Positions 8,570 to 17,472 are shown, counted from the stretch's first letter. The stretch is DNA of 64,000 bases from Lottiidibacillus patelloidae (GCF_002262935.1 NZ_NPIA01000003.1:328330-392329), one strand, 5' to 3'. The notes: generated by a model from the letters alone, not told the origin. Made by a program: numbers and translations.

Positions 8570-9433
8570 TTATTGTTCAGTCTTTTTTATTTTAGTCCAT
8601 CCATCTATTTGTTCAATTTTACCTTCTTTTAATAAAGCTCCTAAGGCACGTTTGAATGCACCTTTACTTAATTGGAAAGTACTTTTAATAACTTCTGGGG
8701 ACGATTTATCATGAATTGGCATTGCACCATTGTTATGTTCTAAATAACTGTATATTAGTTCAGCATCTGTTTGGAGAGCTTCTTGTTTTCTTGGCTTTAA
8801 TGACATGTTTGCTGTACCGTCTGCTTTTAAAAATGTAATTCTACCTTTTACTTTTTGCCCTAGCCTTACTGGTTCATCCATTTCACTTTCATGAATGAAG
8901 CAAATGATGCGGTTTTCAGTAATAATTTTTACTCCTTCTTCGGCAATTTTATAAACCGTTCCAGAAACATCAGCATTGTACATTTCATCCTCAGCAAAAA
9001 CTGCTTGTTGTTCAACTGCTTCTAATGACATTTTTGCAAATAAACGTCCTTTTTTATCTGTTGTTAATGTACAGTAGATTTCATCGCCTTCTTTTGGCCA
9101 ATGGGAAAATTTTTCTGGTAAATCGTCACGTGAAAGTAAAATATCTTTTTGAATGCCCATAGATAAGAAAGCTCCTAGTCTTCCTCTTGTTCCAACTACT
9201 TTTAACCATGCAAAAGAGTCTAGTGTGACTAAAGGTTCTGCCATTGTTGCCGCTAAACGGCCACCGTGATCTTGATATAAAAATACAGTTACAACCTGCC
9301 CGATTTTCAGACCACTTGCTGCTTCTTTTGTATGTAAGAAAACTTCGTCATCACCTTCTTTTAAGGTATAACCATAATCATTTGTATTATAAACGGTTAA
9401 ATCATATTGTTTTCCAGCCATTAATTGACTCAT
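8570..9433 (-). CDS. cvfB: CvfB/YitL-type S1-domain RNA-binding protein
   Basis: 287 residues. Several S1-like OB domains occupy the first 220 residues (VFLHTKEA, FIHESEMDEP, VKGRITFLKADG), and a winged-helix-like C-terminus follows (LSKGAFKRALGALLKEGKI). CvfB binds RNA and affects virulence-factor expression in Staphylococcus; in bacilli its role is little studied. AGAGAGGT precedes the ATG. It lies 17 bp downstream of the formate-THF ligase gene and 10 bp upstream of the thioesterase gene, so an operon is likely. Confidence 0.88.
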   Translation of the reverse strand: MSQLMAGKQYDLTVYNTNDYGYTLKEGDDEVFLHTKEAASGLKIGQVVTVFLYQDHGGRLAATMAEPLVTLDSFAWLKVVGTRGRLGAFLSMGIQKDILLSRDDLPEKFSHWPKEGDEIYCTLTTDKKGRLFAKMSLEAVEQQAVFAEDEMYNADVSGTVYKIAEEGVKIITENRIICFIHESEMDEPVRLGQKVKGRITFLKADGTANMSLKPRKQEALQTDAELIYSYLEHNNGAMPIHDKSSPEVIKSTFQLSKGAFKRALGALLKEGKIEQIDGWTKIKKTEQ

Positions 9434-9450
9434 ATAAATACCTCTCTTCT

Positions 9451-11115
9451 TTAAAATAAACCTTTTGTATTGCCATTATCATCAATATCAATATTTAAAG
9501 CTGCAGGATTTTTAGGTAACCCTGGCATTGTTAATATATTCCCTGCTAATGCAACAATGAAACCTGCACCAATTGACGGTTTTAACTCATTAATTGTAAT
9601 CGAAAAATCCTTTGGACGTCCTAACAATGAAGGATCATCTGACAAAGAATATTGCGTTTTAGCGATACAAACAGGAAGTTTGTCCCATTTGTATTGTTGG
9701 AATAAGTTAATTTGATTTCTTGCCTTTTTTGAAAATACTACATCTTTAGCACCATAAACCTTTTTAGCTATAGATGCAACTTTTTCTTCGATTGTTTCAT
9801 CATTACTGTATAGAAAAGAAAAATCACTTTCCTTTTCCTCACAAATGTTGACTACTTTTTCCGCTAAATCGATGCCTCCTTTTCCACCATGCTCCCAAAC
9901 TTCCGTTAATGACACATCTACTTCTTTCTTTTCACACCATTTAATTATATATTCCAGTTCTGCTTTTGAATCAGTTGCAAAGCGGTTTATCGCTACAATA
10001 ACAGGAAGACCAAATGTTTGGATGGTCTGAATATGCTTTTCTAAGTTTTCTATACCTTTTTCTACGGCAGTAATATCTTCTTCTAAAAGTTCGGTTTTCC
10101 CGACACCACCGTGCATTTTAAGTGCTCTAGTAGTTGCTACTATAACGACTGCTCTAGGTTTCAATTCTCCAATTCTACATTTGAGATTAAAGAACTTTTC
10201 CGCTCCAAGGTCTGCTCCAAAACCAGCTTCAGTAATGACGTAATCAGACAACCCTAAAGCGGTTTTCGTTGCAATTAAACTACAACATCCGTGTGCGATA
10301 TTAGCAAAAGGACCACCATGGACTATTGCTGGAGTGTTTTCAATTGTTTGTACCAAATTAGGATGCAATGCTTTCTTAAGCAAAACAGTGAGCGCACCTT
10401 CTACGTTTAAATCCCTGACTGTAATAGGTTCTTTTTGATAGTTATAGGCTATGACCATTTTAGAAAGTCGATCTTTTAAATCTTCTAAGCTTGTAGCTAA
10501 ACATAATATAGCCATAATTTCGGAGGCAACAGTGATGTCAAACTTGTCTTCTCGTGGTATACCGTTGAAAGGACCACCTAAACCAATTGTTACATTTCTT
10601 AACGAACGGTCGTTTAAGTCAACAACGCGGTTTATTATTACTCGGCGTGGGTCTATATTTAGTTCATTCCCATGGTGAATATGATTGTCTAATAAGGCTG
10701 CAAGAGCATTATTAGCTGTAGTTATAGCATGGATATCGCCTGTAAAATGAAGATTAATGTCTTCCATTGGTAGTACCTGACTATATCCACCACCTGTGGC
10801 ACCACCTTTCATACCTAAAGTAGGCCCAAGTGATGGCTCACGTAATGTAACTACCGCATTCTTATTTATACGGTTTAAGGCTTGCCCTAAGCCAATTGTT
10901 ACAGTCGTTTTTCCTTCACCAGCTGGTGTTGGGTTTATTGCAGTAACTAGTATTAAGTTACCTTGCTTATTTGAAGAGCTTTCAGTATTTAACTTGGCTA
11001 TGTATTTTCCATATGGCTCCCAATCGTTTTCATTTAAGTGAAGATTTGATGCTAGTTCACTTATGTTAGCTAATATAGCAGATTGAGCAATTTCAATATC
11101 ATTTTTCGGCTCCAT
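9451..11115 (-). CDS. fhs: Formate--tetrahydrofolate ligase
   Basis: 554 residues, full family length. It makes 10-formyl-THF from formate, THF and ATP for one-carbon metabolism. The ATP-binding loop TPAGEGKTT is near residue 67, followed by [20 protein letters not shown], a signature of the family. The ribosome binding site GGAGGTAAAAA leads directly to the ATG. Confidence 0.96.
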   Translation of the reverse strand: MEPKNDIEIAQSAILANISELASNLHLNENDWEPYGKYIAKLNTESSSNKQGNLILVTAINPTPAGEGKTTVTIGLGQALNRINKNAVVTLREPSLGPTLGMKGGATGGGYSQVLPMEDINLHFTGDIHAITTANNALAALLDNHIHHGNELNIDPRRVIINRVVDLNDRSLRNVTIGLGGPFNGIPREDKFDITVASEIMAILCLATSLEDLKDRLSKMVIAYNYQKEPITVRDLNVEGALTVLLKKALHPNLVQTIENTPAIVHGGPFANIAHGCCSLIATKTALGLSDYVITEAGFGADLGAEKFFNLKCRIGELKPRAVVIVATTRALKMHGGVGKTELLEEDITAVEKGIENLEKHIQTIQTFGLPVIVAINRFATDSKAELEYIIKWCEKKEVDVSLTEVWEHGGKGGIDLAEKVVNICEEKESDFSFLYSNDETIEEKVASIAKKVYGAKDVVFSKKARNQINLFQQYKWDKLPVCIAKTQYSLSDDPSLLGRPKDFSITINELKPSIGAGFIVALAGNILTMPGLPKNPAALNIDIDDNGNTKGLF

Positions 11116-11221
11116 TTTTTACCTCCAACACATTTCTTACTACTATTTTAACCAAACATTACATACATTTTCATCTGTTGACCATATTAACTATGACAGT
11201 ACTTTAAAGGAGGATCATCCA

Positions 11222-11506
11222 ATGGCAAATCGAACAGATATTGACGAACATATTAAAAGTGCAGAAAATACATTAGAAACAATTAAAGAACAATTAGACA
11301 AAGCGAGGCAACAGCAAGGTGCTGACATGGATGAATTCACGCAGGCTCAGCTACAACTTGAACAAACTTATGAAGATTTAGATGCAATGATGCGTTCAGC
11401 AAACTCTCAGCAACGTTACCAACTCCAACTAATCCAAAGACAAGTACGGACTGCCCAACATGAGATGATTCTAGCTGGGCAAACTAATGAACATTACGAA
11501 GGATAA
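11222..11506 (+). CDS. Small coiled-coil protein, DUF2524 (YtzC)-like
   Basis: 94 residues, glutamine- and glutamate-rich, predicted to be almost wholly helical. Resemblance to the DUF2524/YtzC family is from memory of its pattern and is only moderate. No catalytic residues are evident. A clear AAAGGAGGA site precedes the ATG. Monocistronic with its own terminator. It has a similar design to the small protein at 13514. Confidence 0.75.
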   Translation: MANRTDIDEHIKSAENTLETIKEQLDKARQQQGADMDEFTQAQLQLEQTYEDLDAMMRSANSQQRYQLQLIQRQVRTAQHEMILAGQTNEHYEG

Positions 11507-11509
11507 ATT

Positions 11510-11536
11510 GATGCCTGTTTTTAGGCATCTTTTTTT
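11510..11536 (+). terminator. Rho-independent terminator after the DUF2524-like gene
   Basis: Stem GATGCCT / AGGCATC (11510-11516, 11523-11529), loop GTTTTT, then seven T residues. Confidence 0.85.
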
Positions 11537-12038
11537 ATATTAATTGTAAATTATTCAACGACCTTACACATGAATCAACCATTGGGGATAAATCATCGAT
11601 TTGCTCTTCTGTTATTTTACGTTTGAAATCAAGTGTAATCTCTAACGTCATTTGTTCCTTATGATCTAAATTGTAACTTATTGTTCGTCTCATTTTCGGT
11701 TCATTTAACCAAACTTCCTTCAACTTTTTCTCTATTTCCTCACACGTTTTTTCATATTTTATTGGCCACCTAAAAGTAATAAAGATATCGCAGCCAACAT
11801 CTTCCTTAGAGTGAATTTTTTCATCTACAAACTCATGAATTCCCGAATATAATTTAATAGTAACTATATTTGCTGGTCTTTCGTAGGTACAAAAGGACAT
11901 TTTAAATGTTCTCGACATCGAAGCCATATCCATGATGTCCTTTCTGTTTATTACTTTAATTTCCTGAAAAAGGTCACGGTCATAAACATCCCCTTCAAGA
12001 ACAACTTTTAAGTTTTCAAAGACAGTTGGATCAAACAT
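11535..12038 (-). CDS. Uncharacterised cytoplasmic protein
   Basis: 167 residues from the ATG at 12038, which follows AAAGGGTGT. A further in-frame start at 12074 lacks a site. The protein has mixed alpha/beta character, is rich in charged residues, and has no membrane segment or signal peptide. Sequences such as YERPANIVTIKLYSGIHEFVDEK are not ones I can assign. It ends at the terminator shared with the gene at 11222. Confidence 0.7.
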   Translation of the reverse strand: MFDPTVFENLKVVLEGDVYDRDLFQEIKVINRKDIMDMASMSRTFKMSFCTYERPANIVTIKLYSGIHEFVDEKIHSKEDVGCDIFITFRWPIKYEKTCEEIEKKLKEVWLNEPKMRRTISYNLDHKEQMTLEITLDFKRKITEEQIDDLSPMVDSCVRSLNNLQLI

Positions 12039-12149
12039 TATTCGACACCCTTTTCTCTTGACGATTTTTTTCAAAAAAGATAAAATGCTTATGAAACATT
12101 ATAAATGAATACATAGCTCAGTTAAAATAAAATGATTTACGTCTTCTGA

Positions 12150-12443
<294 letters not shown>

Positions 12444-12460
12444 TTAAAACTTATAGTTTA

Positions 12461-12493
12461 GGCATTCATACAATGTATGAATGCCTTTTTTTT
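12461..12493. terminator. Terminator after the cold-shock gene
   Basis: An 11-bp stem GGCATTCATAC / GTATGAATGCC (12461-12471, 12475-12485) with loop AAT precedes a run of eight or more T residues. Confidence 0.92.
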
Positions 12494-12496
12494 ACG

Positions 12497-13027
12497 CTAT
12501 TTTTCCTCTAATTGAACACCGAGTCCTTCAGCCATTCGGTTTACAAAGTTAAAATATGCTGCAATTTGACAAATATCAAGAATTGCCCGATCAGAAAAGC
12601 CGTGGTTACGTAGCTGATTAACGTGTTCATCTTTAACACTAGCAGGTCGTCTAGTAAGTTGCACTGCATATGACAGCATTGCTTTTGTTTTTTCATCTAA
12701 AGAAGCTTCCAAGTAATTTTCCTTCAGTTGCAAAACAAGTTCCTTGTCTTTCGTCAACATATGGAGCGCCGCCCCATGATGCTCCATTCAGTAAAAACAC
12801 TCATTTTCAGCAGAAACGACTGTTGCGATCATTTCTCGCTCTGCTCTAGTTAATGGACTCTTCTTATACATAATCGTCTTATAGTAGTTGTAATGAGTTT
12901 CTAATGACTCAGGAAATAAGCTATGAACTTTTAATATGTTTGCTACTTTCTTACCATAGTTTTCATACAATTCTTTAAGCTTTCCTTCTGCTTCATGTTC
13001 ATCAATCATTGTTATTCTTGAACCCAT
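12497..13027 (-). CDS. AhpD-like peroxidase-related protein with in-frame UGA; candidate selenoprotein
   Basis: Two collinear frames are separated only by a TGA at 12788-12790; read through, they give 176 residues, the usual length of AhpD-like 'peroxidase-related' proteins. The start at 13027 has AAGGAG upstream. With residue 80 as the UGA, the AhpD proton-relay and redox residues align at exact spacing: Glu65, Cys77, position 80 and His84 match Glu118, Cys130, Cys133 and His137 of Mycobacterium AhpD. So the UGA replaces the second Cys of CxxC, giving C-F-Y-U. The downstream part has no ribosome binding site of its own. A perfect GC-rich inverted repeat starts right after the UGA. Alternatives: a nonsense mutation of a Cys codon, or a sequencing error. 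No selenocysteine machinery is in the window. Confidence 0.8.
12761..12787 (-). promoter_or_regulatory. Candidate bacterial SECIS stem-loop immediately after the in-frame UGA
   Basis: On the coding strand ATGGAGC and GCTCCAT form a perfect 7-bp stem, separated by 13 nt that include GGGG. Two more pairs (T-G, C-G) could shorten the apical loop to about 7 nt. The stem starts at the base after the UGA, the place where SelB-binding elements of bacterial selenoprotein mRNAs lie. Seventeen of 27 bases are G or C in an AT-rich gene. Confidence 0.5.
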
Positions 13028-13178
13028 TTCTCACACTCCTTTTTTATGCTTAGTTAAATAATAAACTAATTATATATTTAATTACTAGAATATTCGAATA
13101 AATAAACATCAGCCCTCTCCATTTATAGGACAGTCACATAAAATATGATGAAACAAGTTTTGTCTAGGAGGTGATGGG

Positions 13179-13379
13179 ATGGATTTGTTAAAAGAAAAGC
13201 TATCTTCAAGGAAGTTTATTATTACTGTTGCTGGGGTTATTACTATCATATGTAATGATTATTATGGACTTGGCCTTGAAAAAGAAACAGTTTTAAGCGC
13301 TATTGGTTTAATGATGTCATATGTCGTAGGTCAAGGATATGTTGATGGGAAATATCAACAAAACAAAAATAATAAATAG
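13179..13379 (+). CDS. Small membrane protein, holin-like in layout
   Basis: 66 residues with two hydrophobic segments (about 12-28 and 37-54) and a short charged tail of lysine and asparagine. The ribosome binding site GGAGGTGATGGG directly precedes the ATG. The layout recalls small phage holins or holin-derived proteins, but no lysis or phage genes are near, so the function is unknown. Confidence 0.7.
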   Translation: MDLLKEKLSSRKFIITVAGVITIICNDYYGLGLEKETVLSAIGLMMSYVVGQGYVDGKYQQNKNNK

Positions 13380-13513
13380 TAATACCTCTCTTTCCTCCTC
13401 TTAGTCCTCAAAAACTTATCCCATTAAATAAACAAATCCTAATTGCATAATTCATTCATAAATACCAAAAAATTGGTCATCCTACAAAGATGAAAGGGTA
13501 GGTGGATGAATTT

Positions 13514-13762
13514 ATGTCAGAACCATTCAATGAAGTAAAACAACTAGAGATGTCATTAAAAGCTGCGCAAAACATGGTAGGTAAAGCTACGATGGCTATG
13601 GATGATAATCTCCTACAAGCAGCTACTGAAGCAGTTAACAATGCTCATGCGCAATTAAATGCCTTAAGCAATAGTGGTCCAGGCACTGATGAAGAATTAC
13701 TCGCTCAATCAAGACAGTTATTAGCTCAGTGTGAAGAACAAATTAATGAAGCTAGAAGATAA
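13514..13762 (+). CDS. Small uncharacterised protein, DUF2564-like
   Basis: 82 residues from the ATG at 13514 (AGGTGG eight bases upstream); an in-frame GTG at 13502 overlaps that site. Helical, with alternating alanine/glutamine-rich segments (AQNMVGKATMAMDD, QSRQLLAQCEEQINEA). It fits my recollection of the DUF2564 family found in Bacillus. No function is known to me. It ends at a strong bidirectional terminator. Confidence 0.72.
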   Translation: MSEPFNEVKQLEMSLKAAQNMVGKATMAMDDNLLQAATEAVNNAHAQLNALSNSGPGTDEELLAQSRQLLAQCEEQINEARR

Positions 13763-13792
13763 AAGACGACAACTTGTCGTCTTTTATTTTTA
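13761..13792. terminator. Bidirectional terminator
   Basis: Stem AAAAGACGAC / GTCGTCTTTT (13761-13770, 13776-13785), loop AACTT, followed by TATTTTT. It also serves the converging RNase H-like gene at 13806. Confidence 0.85.
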
Positions 13793-13805
13793 CTTTTTGA
13801 ATCGT

Positions 13806-14495
13806 TTAGTCAATAATTTCAATAACACTTTTTACTTTTATGTCATTCAAAGCTTGAGTAGCTAATTTGTCAGCTTCTTTATTTTCATTTCTATTTATAG
13901 GTTGATAATTAGGTCTAATTTTCAATACTTTAATTTTGTCTTCAATACGATCAAGCCATTTACTTAACGTTTCATCATGACATGACCATTCCCCCTCTAG
14001 TTGTTTTAAGACAACTAAAGAATCTCCTTTAAAGGTGACAGGAATTGAATTTACGCCGAGCTCTTCTAGTGCACTAATCATACTCCAAAATGCTGCATAT
14101 TCCGCTTCATTATTGGAGTCAATATAAGGTATAATCTCATTTTCTCGCAAACGGTATTTTTTTGTGCCTTTTTTATAGTAAATTACGATTCCGGCAGACC
14201 CAATATTTTGCGATGTGTCAAAGCCTCCATCAAAATATGCAATTATATCATGTGGCTCATCTACGATAGAGTCTAAATACTTCTTTAACTCCTTTTTCAT
14301 TATTTTAAAACCGTCTTCATCAATAATTTCTAGTGATTGTGTTCGGGCATTTGCTTCAAGGTCTTCATAAAGAAAAAGTGCTTCTGCTGGGGACATCGTT
14401 TCCGACTGAAATGAAATAGTCTTCTTTGTTCTTTTCATTTGGTATTGCCAATTCACATACACTTTCAATATTTCATCCTCCAGTTCTTTTATCAC
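13806..14495 (-). CDS. RNase H-like protein, YpeP-type
   Basis: 229 residues. The C-terminal ~145 residues are an RNase HI-like fold with acidic residues in AYFDGGFD, NNEAEYAAF, GDSLVVLK and NKEADKLA, i.e. the D-E-D-D set. The N-terminal ~75 residues are an extra helical region. B. subtilis relatives (YpeP/YpdQ) belong to the RNase H superfamily, but cellular activity is doubtful. The GTG start overlaps the stop of the zinc-finger gene by 4 bp, so they are co-translated. Confidence 0.85.
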   Translation of the reverse strand: MIKELEDEILKVYVNWQYQMKRTKKTISFQSETMSPAEALFLYEDLEANARTQSLEIIDEDGFKIMKKELKKYLDSIVDEPHDIIAYFDGGFDTSQNIGSAGIVIYYKKGTKKYRLRENEIIPYIDSNNEAEYAAFWSMISALEELGVNSIPVTFKGDSLVVLKQLEGEWSCHDETLSKWLDRIEDKIKVLKIRPNYQPINRNENKEADKLATQALNDIKVKSVIEIID

Positions 14496-14668
14496 ATTAA
14501 TTTCTTACCATAACTCTGAAGTTTTTTTCCTATAGTACAACTTTGTAAACAAAATCTGTGCGCTTGTCGTTTCCCTTCTTCTTGTTTGTTACAGTGATAT
14601 AATAAACAATCTTCGCAGTACATATCTAAAATTCCAGTAACTTTCATTAGAATGTCATGTTTTTCCAC
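14492..14668 (-). CDS. Small zinc-finger protein, YpeQ-like
   Basis: 58 residues from the GTG at 14668, chosen because GGAGATGATAAT lies upstream; the longer frame to 14734 overlaps a divergent promoter region. Cys18, Cys21, His37, Cys40 and Cys44 form a compact metal site. In B. subtilis a similar small zinc-finger gene (ypeQ) also sits next to ypeP. A binding partner or nucleic-acid role is inferred only. Confidence 0.8.
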   Translation of the reverse strand: MEKHDILMKVTGILDMYCEDCLLYHCNKQEEGKRQAHRFCLQSCTIGKKLQSYGKKLM

Positions 14669-14783
14669 ATTATCATCTCCAAGTAATACAAAGTTACAAT
14701 TTTTAGTAGCTTTAGAACTTACCGACATAAGCACTTTTTTTCAAACGAAAGGTGTAAGACAAGATATCGAGAGGAGTTTCATC

Positions 14784-15308
14784 ATGAAGATAGTAGCATC
14801 TTATGAACCATTAAATATAAATCGTACTAAGACTGATCCTTTTTATTGTGAAATGCATTCTAGAATGCAACTGCTAGGACTATTAATGCCATTTACAGAA
14901 CAAATAAATTGGGACAAAAATCACGGGAACATGATTTTATCTGGTAAAAAACAAATTAAAAATTTAAAGAGGGCAGCTGCTAAAAATGACGGACTGTTCC
15001 TGTGGTATGCTCAAATTAAGAAAAATACTATTTATAAACAACTTATTCAACATTCCTTAACAGATGGCTATATATTACCTTTATCTTTTGCCGAACCATT
15101 CTCAATAACCGCCGACGGAAAGACGCTTTCATTTTGTTCTGCTAAAAAGCTTCTAGATGAGTGTACTTGGTTAGAGATATATTTAAACACTAACTATAAA
15201 AATACTGAAGTATATAACGTATGGGAAAAATTGAAGACGTTATGCCAAACTAGTCTTGCATTAAATACACCTGTTAAATTAACCTTATCAAACGAAGAAG
15301 AAAGTTAA
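14784..15308 (+). CDS. Uncharacterised protein
   Basis: 174 residues from the ATG at 14784, preceded by GAGAGGAG; the longer frame to 14652 runs through the divergent zinc-finger gene and is unlikely. Soluble, mixed alpha/beta. The pattern MHSRMQLLGLLMPF, ILSGKKQIKNLKRAAAKNDG and DGYILPLSF is not one I recognise. It lies between the two RNase H-like genes, a setting that may be conserved. Confidence 0.72.
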   Translation: MKIVASYEPLNINRTKTDPFYCEMHSRMQLLGLLMPFTEQINWDKNHGNMILSGKKQIKNLKRAAAKNDGLFLWYAQIKKNTIYKQLIQHSLTDGYILPLSFAEPFSITADGKTLSFCSAKKLLDECTWLEIYLNTNYKNTEVYNVWEKLKTLCQTSLALNTPVKLTLSNEEES

Positions 15309-15377
15309 ATATCTATAATATCCTTTCCTTGCTTTCCATTGTATAATTAGTTGGAAGCATTTAAGGGGGATTTAAAA

Positions 15378-15773
15378 GTGATAGAAATTTACATCGATGG
15401 TGCAAGTAGCGGTGATCCAGGGCCAGCTGGAGCTGGTATTTCAATTCATAAATCAAAAGGTAATGTTGAAAAAATTTCAAAGCCTCTTGGAATGGTAAGT
15501 AACCATGAAGCTGAATTTTTGGCGTTGATCATTGCGCTCGAATATTGCATAGAGAATGAATTTAATGTAGTTTCAATAAAAACTGATTCTCAACTTGTTG
15601 AACGAGCAGTAGAAAATAAATATATAAAAAACAAAGCATTTAAAATACATTTAGATAAAGCTTTACTTATGATAGATAAAATAGAGTTATTTTTTATTAA
15701 ATGGATTCCTACGAAACAAAATAAAGCAGACCAATTAGCGAAGCAAGCTATTCGCTTAAATAAAGAGGTGTGA
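15378..15773 (+). CDS. RNase HI-like protein, YpdQ-type
   Basis: 131 residues, a single RNase HI-like domain. Acidic residues are in YIDGASSGDPG, SNHEAEFLA, KTDSQLV and NKADQLAK. The GTG at 15378 is used because AAGGGGGAT lies eight bases upstream. B. subtilis YpdQ is the closest kind I can name; it was reported to lack RNase H activity despite the fold. The stop overlaps the ribosome binding site of the DMT transporter, indicating coupling. Confidence 0.86.
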   Translation: MIEIYIDGASSGDPGPAGAGISIHKSKGNVEKISKPLGMVSNHEAEFLALIIALEYCIENEFNVVSIKTDSQLVERAVENKYIKNKAFKIHLDKALLMIDKIELFFIKWIPTKQNKADQLAKQAIRLNKEV

Positions 15774-15775
15774 CT

Positions 15776-16690
15776 ATGAATAATAAAACACTTTTTGCGG
15801 ATAGTAGTTTACTTTTTGTTGCTTTTATTTGGGGAACCACCTTTGTTCTAGTTCAAAATGCAATTGATACGTTACCTCCACTTGCATTTAATGCAGTGCG
15901 TTTCTTTATTGCTGCAGCTTGTTTAATCATTTGGCTTGTTTCAATAAATAGAAAAAAACAGGTTGCAAAAGTATCCTTAAAGATTATTACTTCTGGAGTC
16001 ATATTAGGAATACTATTGTTCGCTGGATATGCATTTCAAACGATTGGACTATTATATACGACAACTTCTAAAGCTGCATTTATTACAGGATTAAGTGTTG
16101 TATTAGTTCCCATATTCTCCCTTATTTTATTTAAGCAAAAGCCACAACTCTTTCCTGTAGTGGGCATATTTTTAGCTTTAATTGGCTTATACTTACTAAC
16201 TATGATCAATACATTCGGTATTGCTTTTGGCGATTTGTTAGTTTTAGGTTGTGCTATTTCCTTTGCACTGCACATCATTTATACAGGATATTTTGCTAAA
16301 AAACATGAGGCACTAATGTTAACAGTCATTCAGATTACGACCGTTTCCATATTAAGCTTTACCAGTTCTTTACTTTTTGAAGATTGGAAAAGTGTTTTTT
16401 CCTTACAAGTGTTGTTGAACAAAGATGTCATGCTAGCAATTGGAATTACTTCTTTCCTTGCTACTGCACTTGCATTCTTTATCCAAACATCTACACAACA
16501 ATATACTACACCAACGAAAGTCGGAATCATTTTTGCAATGGAACCTGTATTTGCAGCATTAACAGCTTTTCTCTTTACTAGTGAGACATTAGGAAAATCA
16601 GCTATCATCGGATGTTTCCTCATTTTCTTAGGAATGATATTAGCAGAGCTTCCTGCTATTAAAAAATTAAAAAGATTAAAGCAAGCATAG
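15776..16690 (+). CDS. EamA/DMT-family transporter
   Basis: 304 residues with ten hydrophobic segments arranged as two EamA repeats (FIWGTTFVLVQNAID near the start, AIGITSFLATALAFF in the second half). The ATG at 15776 has GAGGTG five bases upstream. The family exports amino acids or metabolites, but the substrate is unknown. Probably co-transcribed with the RNase H-like gene. A terminator overlaps its stop. Confidence 0.9.
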   Translation: MNNKTLFADSSLLFVAFIWGTTFVLVQNAIDTLPPLAFNAVRFFIAAACLIIWLVSINRKKQVAKVSLKIITSGVILGILLFAGYAFQTIGLLYTTTSKAAFITGLSVVLVPIFSLILFKQKPQLFPVVGIFLALIGLYLLTMINTFGIAFGDLLVLGCAISFALHIIYTGYFAKKHEALMLTVIQITTVSILSFTSSLLFEDWKSVFSLQVLLNKDVMLAIGITSFLATALAFFIQTSTQQYTTPTKVGIIFAMEPVFAALTAFLFTSETLGKSAIIGCFLIFLGMILAELPAIKKLKRLKQA

Positions 16691-16706
16691 CGCTTGCTTT
16701 TTTATT
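16678..16706. terminator. Bidirectional terminator between the DMT transporter and yuiD
   Basis: Stem AAAGCAAGC / GCTTGCTTT (16678-16686, 16692-16700), 5-nt loop, T-run after it. It overlaps the stop codons of both converging genes. Confidence 0.8.
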
Positions 16707-17154
16707 TTGATAAGGATGCACTAATTGCTCCTAGTAATACTCCAAGTACAGCTCCTCCAGCAACCTCTTCAGGTTGGTGACCAAGCATTTCTTTTAGTTC
16801 TTTTTCACGGCGTGTGTGAAATACTCCAGGGTGGTCGCCTGCTAACTTTTCTACTTCTTCATCTAAATCATTTACTTGAATAGCTATTTCACCAGCATGA
16901 CGCCTAATTCCTTGTGCATCATACATAACAATTAATCCAAAAATTGTTGCAAGAGCAAAATCAACTGACGTAAATCCTTTTTTCAAGCCGACATACGTCG
17001 CTAAAGAAGAAACTCCAGCCGAATGAGAACTCGGCATTCCCCCTGTTGAAAATATTGTTTTAATAATCCCTTCGTCCTTGTCTTTTGCAAAAGGAATTTT
17101 CAATACTTGTGCTATTCCAATTGAACATAAAGCAGTAGCTATCGCACGATTCAT
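16702..17154 (-). CDS. yuiD: Divergent PAP2-family membrane protein, YuiD (DUF212)
   Basis: 150 residues from the second of two tandem ATGs, which gives better spacing to GAGGTG. The acid-phosphatase-like motif TGGMPSSHSAGVSSLA and HAGEIAIQVNDLDEEVEKL are typical of DUF212. Hydrophobic segments lie at both ends. The family is called divergent PAP2, but its substrate is not established. Confidence 0.9.
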   Translation of the reverse strand: MNRAIATALCSIGIAQVLKIPFAKDKDEGIIKTIFSTGGMPSSHSAGVSSLATYVGLKKGFTSVDFALATIFGLIVMYDAQGIRRHAGEIAIQVNDLDEEVEKLAGDHPGVFHTRREKELKEMLGHQPEEVAGGAVLGVLLGAISASLSK

Positions 17155-17249
17155 CATCTCACCTCAATTAATATTGTTTTATTGCGAATCAGTTTCTATG
17201 CACATATTTTTATGGGGTTTTGCAAAACGTAATAATGGAGGTGAGTGAA

Positions 17250-17396
17250 TTGGCAACTCATAAAAGTAATAAAGATAACCGTGGTTCAGTAGCATCAAGT
17301 GTAAATCCACAAGGACATAGTAAAGATGCCGGAATAGAAAATGAACCTAAGACAGAACTGGAAAACCGAGCTAAGAAACGGAACACGAAATCTTAA
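17250..17396 (+). CDS. sspL: Small acid-soluble spore protein L
   Basis: 48 residues from a TTG start with GGAGGTGAG upstream. The C-terminal pattern NEPKTELENRAKKRNTKS matches the SspL tail (PKTELEERAKKSNTK in B. subtilis), and VNPQGH matches its VTPQGD. SspL is a minor protein of the spore core, normally made in the forespore under sigma-G. I could not place a convincing sigma-G promoter. Its presence shows the organism sporulates. Confidence 0.88.
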   Translation: MATHKSNKDNRGSVASSVNPQGHSKDAGIENEPKTELENRAKKRNTKS

Positions 17397-17432
17397 AAAC
17401 GTAGAAGTGTAATAGTTGTTGATTTAACTTCC

Positions 17433-17468
17433 CTAAAAAAAAACACGAACTGTTCTCCAGTTCGTGTG
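17433..17468 (-). terminator. Terminator of the 5'-3' exonuclease gene
   Basis: Stem CACGAACTG / CAGTTCGTG (17444-17452, 17458-17466) followed, on the minus strand, by nine T residues. Confidence 0.88.
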
Positions 17469-17472
17469 ATAC

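Noticed and set aside
12497..12787. A separate gene starting at the ATG right after the UGA
   Set aside because: No ribosome binding site is at usable distance, and the sequence begins in the middle of the AhpD motif. It is the second half of the gene starting at 13027.
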